Assembly (NCBI GenBank): GCA_035551355.1
Contig: DASZNF010000057.1
Coordinates: 1 to 41,545 of the forward strand
Length of the DNA stretch: 41,545 bases
Source: DATATV01 sp035551355
Lineage (GTDB): Bacteria > Actinomycetota > Actinomycetes > Mycobacteriales > Pseudonocardiaceae
Direction: 5' to 3'
Made by a program: the position numbers and the translations under genes. The first letter of the stretch is position 1. Every line of letters begins with the position of its first letter. Positions 7,747-16,882 of the stretch are shown here, piece after piece. Below the pieces are notes generated by a model. It worked only from the letters and a program-made list of their open reading frames with translations. It had not been told where the DNA came from and searched no databases.

Positions 7747-8727
7747 ATGGTCGCGATGATCGAGGCCGAAGGGCTGGAGAAGCGCTTCGGGCAAACGCAG
7801 GCCCTGGACGGGACCGGGTTCAGTGCCGAGCAGGGCACCGTGCTGGCGCTGCTGGGGCCGAACGGCGCGGGCAAGACGACCGCGGTGCGGGTGCTGGCCA
7901 CGTTGCTGCGCCCGGACTCCGGACACGCCACGGTCGGCGGGTTCGACGTGCTGCGCGATCCGGTCGCGGTGCGCGGCCTGATCGGGCTGACCGGCCAGTA
8001 CGCGGCGGTGGACGAGGACCTCTCCGGCATGGAGAACCTGGTGCTCATCGGCCGGCTGCTGGAGTTTTCCCGGTCGGGCGCGAAGGCCCGGGCCACCGAA
8101 CTGCTGGAGCGGTTCGGGCTCTCCGACGCCGCCAACCGCTCGGCCAAGACCTATTCCGGGGGCATGCGGCGCCGGCTGGACCTGGCGGCCGGCCTGGTCG
8201 GCCGGCCGCGGGTGCTCTACCTCGACGAGCCGACCACCGGGCTGGACCCGATGAGCCGCAACCAGGTGTGGGACATGATCCGCGACCTGGTGCGCGACGG
8301 GGTGACCGTGCTGCTGACCACCCAGTACCTGGACGAGGCCGACCAGCTGGCCGACTCGATCACCGTGATCGACCACGGCCGGGTGGTGGCCAACGGGCGG
8401 CCGGACGAACTGAAGCGGCGCACCGGCGGGCAGACCCTGCAGGTGCGGCCCACGCTGGCCGCCGACGTGGAGCGGGTGGCCACCATCCTGACCGAACTGA
8501 TCGGCCGGGCGCCGGACCGGCACCGCGAACCAGGGCTGCTGACCACCCCGGTGGACGACCCGGTGCTGCTGTCCGCGCTGGTGCGCAGGCTGGACGAGGC
8601 GGGCATCACCGCCGACGAGCTGGCCCTGCGGCTGCCCAGCCTTGACGAGGTGTTCCTGTCGCTGACCGGGCGCCGGGCCACCGACGAACCCACCGGCGAG
8701 ACCGAGCCGGAAAGGAGCCTGGCATGA
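7747..8727 (+). CDS. ABC transporter ATP-binding protein, DrrA (daunorubicin resistance) type
   Basis: A 326-residue ATPase with Walker A GPNGAGKT (37-44), signature YSGGMRRR, Walker B VLYLDEPTTGLDP, and TTQYLDEADQLAD, where the H-loop histidine is replaced by Gln as is typical of DrrA proteins. A C-terminal DrrA-type extension ends LDEVFLSLTGR. It should energise export of a hydrophobic compound together with the downstream permease. The ATG at 7747 has a strong GGGAGG ribosome binding site. The last codon and stop overlap the permease start by 4 bp (ATGA), so the two are translationally coupled. A repeat array resembling a SARP operator lies upstream. No biosynthetic genes are adjacent, so the exported substrate is unknown. 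Confidence 0.92.
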   Translation: MVAMIEAEGLEKRFGQTQALDGTGFSAEQGTVLALLGPNGAGKTTAVRVLATLLRPDSGHATVGGFDVLRDPVAVRGLIGLTGQYAAVDEDLSGMENLVLIGRLLEFSRSGAKARATELLERFGLSDAANRSAKTYSGGMRRRLDLAAGLVGRPRVLYLDEPTTGLDPMSRNQVWDMIRDLVRDGVTVLLTTQYLDEADQLADSITVIDHGRVVANGRPDELKRRTGGQTLQVRPTLAADVERVATILTELIGRAPDRHREPGLLTTPVDDPVLLSALVRRLDEAGITADELALRLPSLDEVFLSLTGRRATDEPTGETEPERSLA

Positions 8728-9530
8728 CCGCGTTGACCCTGGATGCCCCGGTGCGCACCCGGATGAGCCCGGCCCGCACCTTCCGGCACGGCCTGGCGCT
8801 GGCCGGCCGGGGCGTGATCAAGATCCGCAAGAATCCGGAGATCCTGCTGGACGTCACCCTGCAGCCGATCCTGTTCCTGGTGATGTTCGTGTTCCTGTTC
8901 GGCGGGGCGATCAGCGGGAACTGGCACGTGTACATGGAGTCGCTGGTGCCCGGGCTGATGGTGCAGAACACCATGTTCGCCAGCATGGGCACCGGTTACG
9001 GCCTGTCCACCGACATCGAGAAGGGTGTGTTCGACCGGTTCCGCAGCATGCCGATCGGCCGGTCCGCGCCGCTGCTGGGCGCGGTGCTCGGGGACACGGT
9101 GCGGCTGATCACCGCGATGGTGGTGCTGATCGGGTTCGCCTCGATCCTCGGTTTCCGGGCCCACACCAACCCGTTCGCGCTGGTCGTGTCGGTGGCGCTG
9201 ATGGTGCTGGCCGGACTGGCGCTGTGCTGGATCGGCGTGTTCGTCGGCATGCTGGTCAAGAGCCCGCAGGCGATGCAGGGCATCATGGTCGCGATCATGA
9301 TGCCGCTTTCCTTCGGCAGCAACGTTTTCGTGCCGACCAGCACGATGCCGGGCTGGCTGCAGGCGTTCACCAGGATCAGTCCGGTGAGCAAGCTGGTGGA
9401 CGCCAACCGGGGCCTGGTGCTCGGCGGCGCGGTCGGCACTCCGTTGCTGGAGGCCCTGGCCTGGCTGGTGGGCATCGTGGCGGTGTTCTTCCCGCTGGCC
9501 AACTGGGCCTACCGGCGGCGCGTCGCGTAG
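8724..9530 (+). CDS. ABC-2 type permease, DrrB type
   Basis: A 268-residue integral membrane protein with about six hydrophobic segments (PILFLVMFVFLFGGAI first, a terminal one ending AVFFPLANWAYRR). It has the ABC-2 landmarks LVPGLMVQNTMFASM, EKGVFDRFRSMPIGRSAPLLG and the conserved segment PLSFGSNVFVPTSTMPGWLQAF. The N-terminal cytoplasmic stretch is about 45 residues. It is the membrane half of the DrrAB-like exporter, overlapping the ATPase gene by 4 bp. It converges on the SARP gene, with about 100 bp between the stop codons. Confidence 0.92.
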   Translation: MTALTLDAPVRTRMSPARTFRHGLALAGRGVIKIRKNPEILLDVTLQPILFLVMFVFLFGGAISGNWHVYMESLVPGLMVQNTMFASMGTGYGLSTDIEKGVFDRFRSMPIGRSAPLLGAVLGDTVRLITAMVVLIGFASILGFRAHTNPFALVVSVALMVLAGLALCWIGVFVGMLVKSPQAMQGIMVAIMMPLSFGSNVFVPTSTMPGWLQAFTRISPVSKLVDANRGLVLGGAVGTPLLEALAWLVGIVAVFFPLANWAYRRRVA

Positions 9531-9629
9531 ACCGTCCATTGTGGACGAGGGGGAGGTCCGGGGGTGGCGCCGTCAGGGGATCGCGGTGCCGCCCCCGAAT
9601 CGTGTGCGCGAGCCAGAACCGTTGGTGCG

Positions 9630-12600
9630 TCAGGCGAATTCGGGCAGGGACAACGCCTGGCGCAGCCGGTCGGTCGCACCCGTCTTGTCGGTGTCCGCGC
9701 CGCGGGCCACCGCGGCGGCGTACTCGTCATCGCCGAGTTCCCCGGTCAGCCGCCGCACGGTCTCCCGGACCATCCGGTCGCCGCGGTTGATCACGCCACG
9801 CAGCCGCTGGGCCGCGCCGAGCAGCTCGGCCGCCGCCACCGGCTCGCCGCGCAGCAGGCGCCACCGCGCGATCCGCTCGGCGACCAGCGCCACCACCGGC
9901 ATGTCCCGGGACCGCACCGCCATCGGCAGCGCCTCGCCCAGTACCCGGGCCAGCCCGTCCAGATCGCCCTCGCACTCGACCAGCACCGAACGGGCCAGCG
10001 CCAGCACCACCATCCGGTGGTCGGCGGGCAGCCCGACGACCTTCGGCCGCAGCGAGTCGGCCTTGGCCAGCAACTCCCGCGCCTGGTCCAGGTCCTCCAG
10101 GGTGCAGGCCAGCTTGGCCAGCTCGCAGCAGGCCATCATGGCCACCTCGGACATGCCCGTCTGCTCGGCCCGCTCCAGCGCCTCGGACAGATCCCGGTAG
10201 GCCCCGTCCGGGTCCCGGTCGTCCACCCGCAACCGGCCCAGCCAGATCATCTGCACCGGGGTGTCCTCCACCGAGCCCAGCTCGTTGACCAGCCGCAGCG
10301 CCTCCTGGTTGGCCTCGATCGCCTCGTCCAGCCTGCCGTGCAGCCAGCAGAAGTTGGCGTGCACCGACAGGCACATGGCCAGGCCCCAGCGCTCCCCCAG
10401 CTCACGGAACGCGGGCAGCGCCTGGGCCAGTGCGGCCTCGGCGAACTCCAGGTCGCCGTTGTTCTCGGCGATGAACAGCTGGGTCATCCGGCCGGCCGCG
10501 GCCGCCCACGGATCGGCCCGCCTGCTGGCCCGGTCGGCCGCGGCCACCGCCCGGTTCCAGTCGCCAAGGAACATGGCCAGCATCGGCTCGACCAGCCCCA
10601 GCAGCGGATAACGCTCCTCGGCCTCGGTGTCCCGGACCGCGGTGAGCGCGTCGTCGATGGCCTGGGTGGGGATCTCGTAGCCGCCCTCGGCCGAGGCGAT
10701 CAGCGAGCACGCGGTCAGCGCGGCCACGGTGTGGCTCATCGGCCCGGAATGCGACTCGCGCACCGCCCGGGCCAGCGGCTCGATCTCGGCCGACCGGCCG
10801 ATCAGCAGCCAGAACCAGGACATGCACATGGCCAGCCGGGCCCCGGTCTCGGAATCCCGGATCTCCACCGCGTGCCGCAGCGCGGCCAGCGCGTTGTCCT
10901 GCTCGGTGTTCAGCTGCTCGATCGCGGCCAGCTGGTCGCGGGTGCGCAGGCCCGGTTCGACCCGCTCCAGGTACTCGGTGAAGTAAGCCAGGAACGCCGC
11001 CCACGCCGACTCGGTCTCGCCCGCCTCGGCCAGCCGCTCCGCCCCGTAGGCCCGCACCGTCTCCAGCATCCGGTAGCGCGGCCCCTCGGCCCCGTCCACG
11101 GTCTGCACCAGGGACTTCTCCACCAGCGAAGCCAGCAGGTAGGGCACCTCCGCGCCGGGCAGGTCACCGCCGGCGCACACGCCGAGCACGGCAGCCTCGT
11201 CGGCGCCGCCCGCGAACAGGGCCAGCCGCCGGGCCAGCCGCCGCTCGGGTTCGGTGAGCAGCTCCCAGCTCCACTCGATCACCCCGCGCAGCGTGCGGTG
11301 CCGGGGCAGCGCGGCCCGGCTGCCGCCGGTGAGCAGCCGGAACCGGTCGTCAAGGCGCTGCGCCACCTGCACCGGGGTCATCGACCGCAGCCGGGCCGCG
11401 GCCAGTTCCAGGGCCAGCGGCATACCGTCCATCCGGCGCACGATCTCGGTCACCGCGGGCAGCCCGGCGGTGTCCAGGGTGAAGCCGGGCCGGGCCGCGG
11501 CCGCCCGGTCCACGAACATGCGCATCGCCGCGGCGCCCTCCGCCTCGGCCAGCCCGGCCCGCTCCTCGGGCAGCTCCAGCGGGCCGACCCAGTGCAGCGT
11601 CTCCCCCTCGATGGCCAGCGGCTCCCGGCTGGTGGCCAGCACCCGCAGCCGGGGACAGTGCGCCAGCAGCAGCGCGGCCAGCGTGGCGGCGGCCCCGATC
11701 AGGTGTTCGCAGTTGTCCAGCACCAGCAGCCCGGACCGGCCGGACAGCGCCTCCACCAGCCGCTCGGTCGAGCCGCGGGCCGCCGTCGCGGTGGTGTCCA
11801 GGATGCGCAGGTCACGCAGGCCAAGCGCGCCGAGCACCACCGCCTCCAGATCGGCGCCCGCGTCCACCGGGGCCAGTTCCACGAACCACACCGGATCGGG
11901 TGCGGCGCGCACCCAGGCGCCGGCCACCTCGGCGGCCAGCCGGGTCTTGCCCGCCCCGCCCGGCCCGACCAGGCACACCAGCCGGTGGCCGGCCAGCAGG
12001 TCGTGGATGCGGGTCAGGTCGGCGTCCCGGCCGACGAAGCTGGTCAGCCGCGCGGGCAGGCGCGGGGTCGCCGGGCGCGGCCGGGGCTCCGGTTCGGCCC
12101 GCAGCACGGCCAGGTGCGCCTCGCGCAGTTCCGGGGAGGGATCGGCGCCGAGGGTGTCGGCCAGGTCCGTGCGCACCCGCTCGTAGGCGGCCAGCGCGTC
12201 CGCGCCCCGGCCCACCGCGTGCAGCGCGCGCATCCGGCGGGCGATCAGGGTCTCCCGCAGCGGGTGCTCGGCGGCCAGCGCGTCCAGTTCGGCCAGCACC
12301 TCGGCCGCCCGGCCGGTGGCCAGGCAGGCGTCGGCCCGGTCCTCGACCGCGGCCAGCCGGGCCTGCTCCAGCCGGGCCCGCACCGGGTCCGCGAACGGCG
12401 CGTCCGGCATGTCGGCCAGCGGCGGGCCGTGCCACAGGTCAAGGGCCTCGGTCAGCAGCGGCAATGCCGCGTCCGGCCGGCCCGCGCACAGTTCGGCCCG
12501 GCCCCGGTGCGCCAGGTCCTCGAAGCGGCCGGCGTCCACGTCGTGCGGGCGCAGCATCAGCCGGTAGCCGGCCGGGCCGGACTCCAGCAGCTCGCCCGGG

Positions 12601-12845
12601 CGCAGCGCCTTGCGCAACCGGGACACCAGGGACTGCAGCGCGTTGCTGGCGTCGGTCGGCGGTTCGGCGCCCCACAGCGCGTCCACCAGCAGGCCGGCGG
12701 CGACGAACCGGCCCGGGTCCAGCGCCAGCCGGGCGAGCAGCGTGCGCAGCCGGGCGCCACCCAGCTCGATCGGGGCGCCGTCTGGCCCCTCCCCGTCGGC
12801 CCACACCCGAAGGGGACCGAGCACCGCTACCCGCACAGCTCCCAC
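9630..12845 (-). CDS. AfsR/SARP family transcriptional regulator (OmpR-like HTH, BTAD, NB-ARC, TPR)
   Basis: A 1071-residue large SARP. Residues 1-98 are the winged-helix DNA-binding domain (VRVAVLGPLRVW start, SLVSRLRKAL recognition region). About 103-250 are the BTAD domain (DAGRFEDLAHRGR, ERVRTDLADTLGADPSPELREAH). From about 265 comes an NB-ARC/STAND ATPase opening LTSFVGRD, with Walker A GPGGAGKT (294-301), Walker B LLVLDNCEHL and GMPLALELAAARLR. The C-terminal third is helical TPR-like repeats. Such proteins activate secondary-metabolite or export genes and are gated by nucleotide binding. The GTG at 12845 gives the longest form; a GTG at 12836 would give the more typical VRVAVLG start. 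It sits directly downstream of clpC but behind a terminator. Its likely target is the adjacent exporter (inference). Confidence 0.93.
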   Translation of the reverse strand: MGAVRVAVLGPLRVWADGEGPDGAPIELGGARLRTLLARLALDPGRFVAAGLLVDALWGAEPPTDASNALQSLVSRLRKALRPGELLESGPAGYRLMLRPHDVDAGRFEDLAHRGRAELCAGRPDAALPLLTEALDLWHGPPLADMPDAPFADPVRARLEQARLAAVEDRADACLATGRAAEVLAELDALAAEHPLRETLIARRMRALHAVGRGADALAAYERVRTDLADTLGADPSPELREAHLAVLRAEPEPRPRPATPRLPARLTSFVGRDADLTRIHDLLAGHRLVCLVGPGGAGKTRLAAEVAGAWVRAAPDPVWFVELAPVDAGADLEAVVLGALGLRDLRILDTTATAARGSTERLVEALSGRSGLLVLDNCEHLIGAAATLAALLLAHCPRLRVLATSREPLAIEGETLHWVGPLELPEERAGLAEAEGAAAMRMFVDRAAAARPGFTLDTAGLPAVTEIVRRMDGMPLALELAAARLRSMTPVQVAQRLDDRFRLLTGGSRAALPRHRTLRGVIEWSWELLTEPERRLARRLALFAGGADEAAVLGVCAGGDLPGAEVPYLLASLVEKSLVQTVDGAEGPRYRMLETVRAYGAERLAEAGETESAWAAFLAYFTEYLERVEPGLRTRDQLAAIEQLNTEQDNALAALRHAVEIRDSETGARLAMCMSWFWLLIGRSAEIEPLARAVRESHSGPMSHTVAALTACSLIASAEGGYEIPTQAIDDALTAVRDTEAEERYPLLGLVEPMLAMFLGDWNRAVAAADRASRRADPWAAAAGRMTQLFIAENNGDLEFAEAALAQALPAFRELGERWGLAMCLSVHANFCWLHGRLDEAIEANQEALRLVNELGSVEDTPVQMIWLGRLRVDDRDPDGAYRDLSEALERAEQTGMSEVAMMACCELAKLACTLEDLDQARELLAKADSLRPKVVGLPADHRMVVLALARSVLVECEGDLDGLARVLGEALPMAVRSRDMPVVALVAERIARWRLLRGEPVAAAELLGAAQRLRGVINRGDRMVRETVRRLTGELGDDEYAAAVARGADTDKTGATDRLRQALSLPEFA

Positions 12846-12858
12846 TGTCCCAGAAAAC

Positions 12859-12900
12859 GCGACGTGGCCGCCCGGATTTCCCGGACGGCCACGCCGCGTC
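12859..12900 (-). terminator. Strong hairpin terminator of clpC
   Basis: GTGGCCGCCCGG and CCGGACGGCCAC pair (one mismatch) around a 5-nt loop, and the stem is extended by imperfect GCGACG/CGCGTC flanks. It starts 15 bp past the clpC stop and just before the SARP start, isolating the two genes. Confidence 0.7.
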
Positions 12901-12915
12901 GATGGATCAGTGCGG

Positions 12916-15465
12916 TCAGTCGTTCTCCGCTTCGCGGTTCTCCCCGCTGCCCGCGGACGCGATCACGTCCACCGGCGGCGCGTCGGGCACGCTGGAGGGC
13001 TTGGGCTCGCCGCGGAACACGAAGTGCGCGCGGTCGTCCGAGCCTTCGCCGTCCCAGCCCTCGACGTCGACCACCACGATCTGGCCCGACTTGATCTCGC
13101 CGAACAGGATCTTCTCCGACAGCTGGTCCTCGATCTCGCGCTGGATGGTCCGGCGCAACGGCCGGGCGCCCAGCACCGGGTCGAACCCACGCTTGGCCAG
13201 CAGCTTCTTGGCCGTCCCGGTCAGCTCCAGAGCCATGTCCTTGGCCTTGAGCTGGGTCTCCACCCGGTAGGCCATCAGATCGACCATCTCGATGATCTCG
13301 TCCTGCGTCAGCTGGTTGAACACGATGATGTCGTCGATGCGGTTGAGGAACTCCGGGCGGAAGTGCTTCTTCAGCTCGTCGTTGACCTTCTGCTTCATCC
13401 GCTCGTAGTTCGACGTGTCGTTGTTCCCCCGGGTGAACCCGAGGCCGACGGCCTTGGAGATGTCCGACGTGCCCAGGTTGGAGGTGAAGATGATCACGGT
13501 GTTCTTGAAGTCCACCGTCCGGCCCTGACCATCGGTCAGCCGGCCGTCCTCCAACACCTGCAACAGCGTGTTGTACACCTCCTGGTGCGCCTTCTCGATC
13601 TCGTCGAACAACACCACCGAGAACGGCTTGCGCCGCACCTTCTCGGTCAGCTGACCGCCCTCCTCGTAGCCGACGTACCCCGGAGGGGCACCGAACAGCC
13701 GCGAGGCGGTGTAGCGGTCGTGGAACTCGCCCATGTCGATCTGGATCAGCGCGTCGTCGTCGCCGAACAGGAACTCGGCCAGCGCCTTGGACAGCTCGGT
13801 CTTCCCCACACCCGACGGGCCGGCGAAGATGAACGACCCGGAGGGCCGCTTCGGGTCCTTCAACCCGGCGCGGGTACGGCGGATCGCCTGGGAGACGGCC
13901 TTGACCGCCTGCTCCTGACCGATGATCCGCTTGTGCAGCTCATCCTCCATGCGCAGCAGCCGGGTGGTCTCCTCCTCGGTCAGCTTGAACACCGGGATAC
14001 CGGTCCAGTTGGCCAGCACCTCGGCGATCTGCTCCTCGTCGACCTCGGCGACCACGTCCAGGTCGCCGTCCTTCCACTGCTTCTCCCGCTCGGCCTTGTG
14101 CCCGAGCAGCTGCTTCTCCTGATCCCGCAGCTTGGCCGCCCGCTCGAAGTCCTGCGCGTCGATCGCGGACTCCTTGTCCCGACGCACCCCGGCGATCTTC
14201 TCGTCGAACTCCCGCAGGTCCGGCGGCGCGGTCATCCGGCGGATCCGCATCCGCGCCCCCGCCTCATCGATCAGGTCGATCGCCTTGTCCGGCAGGAACC
14301 GGTCGTTGATGTACCGGTCGGCCAGTGTGGCCGCGGCGACCAGCGCCGAGTCGGTGATCGAGACACGGTGATGCGCCTCGTACCGGTCGCGCAGGCCCTT
14401 GAGGATCTCGATGGTGTGCTCCAGGCTCGGCTCGCCGACCTGGATGGGCTGGAACCGGCGCTCAAGAGCCGGGTCCTTCTCCACGTACTTGCGGTACTCG
14501 TCCAGCGTGGTCGCACCGATGGTCTGCAGCTCACCCCGGGCCAGCATGGGCTTGAGGATGGAGGCCGCGTCGATCGCGCCCTCGGCCGCGCCCGCACCGA
14601 CCAGAGTGTGGATCTCGTCGATGAACAGGATGATGTCCCCGCGGGTGCGGATCTCCTTGAGCACCTTCTTCAGGCGCTCCTCGAAATCACCGCGGTAACG
14701 CGAACCGGCCACCAGCGAGCCGAGGTCCAGCGTGTAGAGCTGCTTGTCCTTCAGCGTCTCGGGCACCTCGCCCTTGACCACCTTCTGGGCAAGGCCCTCC
14801 ACGACGGCCGTCTTGCCGACGCCGGGCTCGCCGATCAGCACCGGGTTGTTCTTGGTGCGGCGGGACAGCACCTGCATGACCCGCTCGATTTCCTTCTCGC
14901 GGCCGATGACCGGGTCCAGCTTGCCCTCCCGCGCACTGGCGGTGAGGTTGCGGCCGAACTGGTCCAGCACCAACGAGGAGGACGGGGTGCCCTCGCCGCG
15001 ACCGGCGGTCTCGGCGGGCTCCTTGCCCTGGTAGCCCGACAGCAGCTGAAGCACCTGCTGACGCACGCGGTTGAGGTCCGCGCCCAGCTTGACCAGGACC
15101 TGGGCCGCGACGCCCTCGCCCTCGCGGATCAGCCCGAGCAGGATGTGCTCGGTGCCGATGTAGTTGTGGCCGAGCTGCAGCGCCTCGCGCAACGACAGCT
15201 CCAGCACCTTCTTGGCGCGCGGGGTGAACGGGATGTGTCCACTGGGCGCCTGCTGGCCCTGGCCGATGATCTCCTCGACCTGCTGCCGGACGCCCTCCAA
15301 GGCGATGCCCAGGGACTCCAGGGCCTTCGCCGCGACACCTTCACCCTCGTGGATCAAACCCAGGAGGATGTGCTCGGTGCCGATGTAGTTGTGGTTGAGC
15401 ATCCTGGCCTCTTCCTGGGCCAGGACGACCACCCGCCTCGCGCGGTCGGTAAACCTCTCGAACAT
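12916..15465 (-). CDS. clpC: ATP-dependent Clp protease ATP-binding subunit ClpC
   Basis: An 849-residue AAA+ unfoldase, close along its length to mycobacterial ClpC1. It has two N-terminal Clp repeats (MFERFTDRARRVVVLAQEEA... and the ELSLREALQLGHNYIG region), D1 with Walker A GEPGVGKT and ILFIDEIHTLVGAGAAEGA, a UVR motif (SAIDAQDFERAAKLRDQEK), and D2 with Walker A GPSGVGKT, LFGAPPGYVGYEEGGQLTEKVRRKP and LGARPLRRTIQREIED. It feeds unfolded or adaptor-bound substrates to ClpP in the cytoplasm. The ATG at 15465 is chosen: it gives the conserved MFERF start with GGGAG 5 nt upstream, whereas a GTG at 15471 would abut the ribosome binding site. It is monocistronic, with a terminator on its 3' side. 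Confidence 0.97.
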   Translation of the reverse strand: MFERFTDRARRVVVLAQEEARMLNHNYIGTEHILLGLIHEGEGVAAKALESLGIALEGVRQQVEEIIGQGQQAPSGHIPFTPRAKKVLELSLREALQLGHNYIGTEHILLGLIREGEGVAAQVLVKLGADLNRVRQQVLQLLSGYQGKEPAETAGRGEGTPSSSLVLDQFGRNLTASAREGKLDPVIGREKEIERVMQVLSRRTKNNPVLIGEPGVGKTAVVEGLAQKVVKGEVPETLKDKQLYTLDLGSLVAGSRYRGDFEERLKKVLKEIRTRGDIILFIDEIHTLVGAGAAEGAIDAASILKPMLARGELQTIGATTLDEYRKYVEKDPALERRFQPIQVGEPSLEHTIEILKGLRDRYEAHHRVSITDSALVAAATLADRYINDRFLPDKAIDLIDEAGARMRIRRMTAPPDLREFDEKIAGVRRDKESAIDAQDFERAAKLRDQEKQLLGHKAEREKQWKDGDLDVVAEVDEEQIAEVLANWTGIPVFKLTEEETTRLLRMEDELHKRIIGQEQAVKAVSQAIRRTRAGLKDPKRPSGSFIFAGPSGVGKTELSKALAEFLFGDDDALIQIDMGEFHDRYTASRLFGAPPGYVGYEEGGQLTEKVRRKPFSVVLFDEIEKAHQEVYNTLLQVLEDGRLTDGQGRTVDFKNTVIIFTSNLGTSDISKAVGLGFTRGNNDTSNYERMKQKVNDELKKHFRPEFLNRIDDIIVFNQLTQDEIIEMVDLMAYRVETQLKAKDMALELTGTAKKLLAKRGFDPVLGARPLRRTIQREIEDQLSEKILFGEIKSGQIVVVDVEGWDGEGSDDRAHFVFRGEPKPSSVPDAPPVDVIASAGSGENREAEND

Positions 15466-15771
15466 TCGCACTCCCTGACTCCTGCGCCCACCACAGGCTC
15501 ACTGGGCGGGATCAGCACCGTACGACCACTGTAGTCGCCGCCACTGTCGCTCTCAGTTCGATGTGCACCACGTTTTGCCACCCGCCGTGACACCGAACCA
15601 CGCCCGTAGGCCTTGACACCAGCTCCAACGTGCGTCCGGCCGGTCGGATTCCAGCAGGTACACGGTTTCCGGCCCGTTCCGCTGAGCGCGAACACGGCCC
15701 GCTCGGCGACGTTAGGCCGAACGGGTGGACCTTCCAAGCTAAGGTAAGGCACGCCTTAGTAAGGAGGTGTT
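15466..15771. other. Divergent intergenic region between clpC and the FhuF-like gene
   Basis: This 306-bp region carries the clpC leader on the left and the iron box of the FhuF-like gene on the right. I see no coding sequence. No clear ClgR or heat-shock operator for clpC could be recognised by eye. Confidence 0.6.
15739..15759 (+). promoter_or_regulatory. IdeR/DmdR-type iron box
   Basis: CTAAGG (15739-15744) and CCTTAG (15754-15759) bracket the inner palindrome TAAGGC-AC-GCCTTA (15745-15758). The 19-mer at 15740-15758 agrees at 13 positions with the DtxR/IdeR consensus TTAGGTTAGGCTAACCTAA. It directly precedes the AAGGAGG of the FhuF-like gene, so bound repressor would block transcription under iron repletion. 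Confidence 0.75.
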
Positions 15772-16821
15772 GTGGCGGAGATCGAGTCGACCGGCAGGGG
15801 CGACACGAGGGCCGGCGGGGCGGCCACGACGAGGAACGGACAACCGGCCAGGCCCAGCCTTGCGCCGAGGGCCGCGCGGAGCACCGAGCAGCCCGCCGCG
15901 GCCGGCGGTCGGACCCGGGCGACGAGCGGCGACCGGGCGCCTCGACCACCGGATGTCCGGGCCTGCGGGCCCGACGCGGGGCTCGGCGCGGCTGTGCGAG
16001 CCGTGAACGGTATGCAGGAGCGGGTGGAGTTCCTGGTCGGCGCGCCCGGCGGCCAGGAAGGCTGGTGGCGCTGCGCCGACGTGCTGGCCGAGCCCGCGCC
16101 GCTGCGGCAGTGGGCGGCGCGTCTGCGGAGCTGGCTGCTCGCCGAGTTCGGCGAGGCGCCGGAGCGGACGGTCACCGGCTACCTGCTCGGGTGGTATCTC
16201 AACGTCCCGGCGGCCACCGGGGCGTTGTTCTTTCACACCCGGCGCCGGGTGCCGATGTTGCGACCGGGCGATCTGGCCTTCCGGCTGGCCGCGCCCCGGC
16301 CGCTTGCGGAAAGTGTGGCGCTGCTCACGCCGGAGTTCGCCTGCCTGCCCGACGATCCGGCGGCCGGACGAGCCGGAGTCACCGTGGTGGCGGACGAGGC
16401 CGCGCTGGGCGCACTGCTGCGCGCGCGGTTCGCCGGGCACGCGGCGAAGTTCGTACCGGCCTTCGCCGCCACCATGGGCCGGCGGCTGGGCCGGCGCACC
16501 CTGTGGGCCGCCGCCACCGACGCGCTGGATCAGGCGCTGTGGGTGGCCGGGCGGGACCTCGGCGACGAAGCCGGCGGGGTGGCCGACGCCGCCCTGGTGC
16601 TCCCGGCGCCGATCGCGCCACTGACCGCGGGCTCGACGCTGCGCCCGGCCCGCACCCCGGCCGAGTGCACTCCGGACACCCGGTGGACCCGCCGCCGGGA
16701 AAGCTGCTGCTTCCACTATGTATTGATCGCGGGCGACGGAGAATGCCGGACCTGTCCGCGGGTTCAGCCAAGGATGGCGGAAACGCGACGGCCTTCTTCT
16801 CCCGTTGCGCCGATGACCTAG
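15772..16821 (+). CDS. FhuF-like ferric iron reductase / [2Fe-2S]-binding protein
   Basis: A 349-residue protein whose C-terminus carries the FhuF cysteine pattern: Cys312-Cys313, then Cys325 and Cys328 (CC-x11-C-x2-C in ESCCFHYVL...ECRTCPR), which binds a [2Fe-2S] cluster. The middle (about 80-300) resembles actinobacterial siderophore-associated FhuF-like proteins, including TGYLLGWYLNVPAATGALFFHTRRRVP. Known relatives reduce ferric siderophores to release iron in the cytoplasm. The GTG at 15772 follows AAGGAGG by 4 nt and sits just under an IdeR-type iron box, so iron-repressed expression is expected. The first 75-80 residues are Arg/Ala/Gly/Pro-rich, low in complexity and not family-like; Met80 (MQERVEF) is an alternative start. 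Confidence 0.8.
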   Translation: MAEIESTGRGDTRAGGAATTRNGQPARPSLAPRAARSTEQPAAAGGRTRATSGDRAPRPPDVRACGPDAGLGAAVRAVNGMQERVEFLVGAPGGQEGWWRCADVLAEPAPLRQWAARLRSWLLAEFGEAPERTVTGYLLGWYLNVPAATGALFFHTRRRVPMLRPGDLAFRLAAPRPLAESVALLTPEFACLPDDPAAGRAGVTVVADEAALGALLRARFAGHAAKFVPAFAATMGRRLGRRTLWAAATDALDQALWVAGRDLGDEAGGVADAALVLPAPIAPLTAGSTLRPARTPAECTPDTRWTRRRESCCFHYVLIAGDGECRTCPRVQPRMAETRRPSSPVAPMT

Positions 16822-16882
16822 GAAAACTTGGGAAACGCTTGGCCTACCGGTTGTTTTGGCTGTGAACTTCCGGCCGAGAGAC

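Noticed and set aside
7747..12845. Exporter plus SARP as part of a visible biosynthetic cluster
   Set aside because: No polyketide, peptide, terpene or tailoring biosynthetic genes lie on either side; only regulation and export are supported.
9564..13094. Plus-strand open frame of 1176 codons
   Set aside because: It lies antisense across the SARP and clpC genes and gives a Gln/His/Arg/Pro-rich product typical of a shadow frame in high-GC DNA.
12610..15534. Plus-strand open frame of 974 codons
   Set aside because: It is antisense to clpC; the clpC frame is near-identical in motif order to known ClpC proteins.
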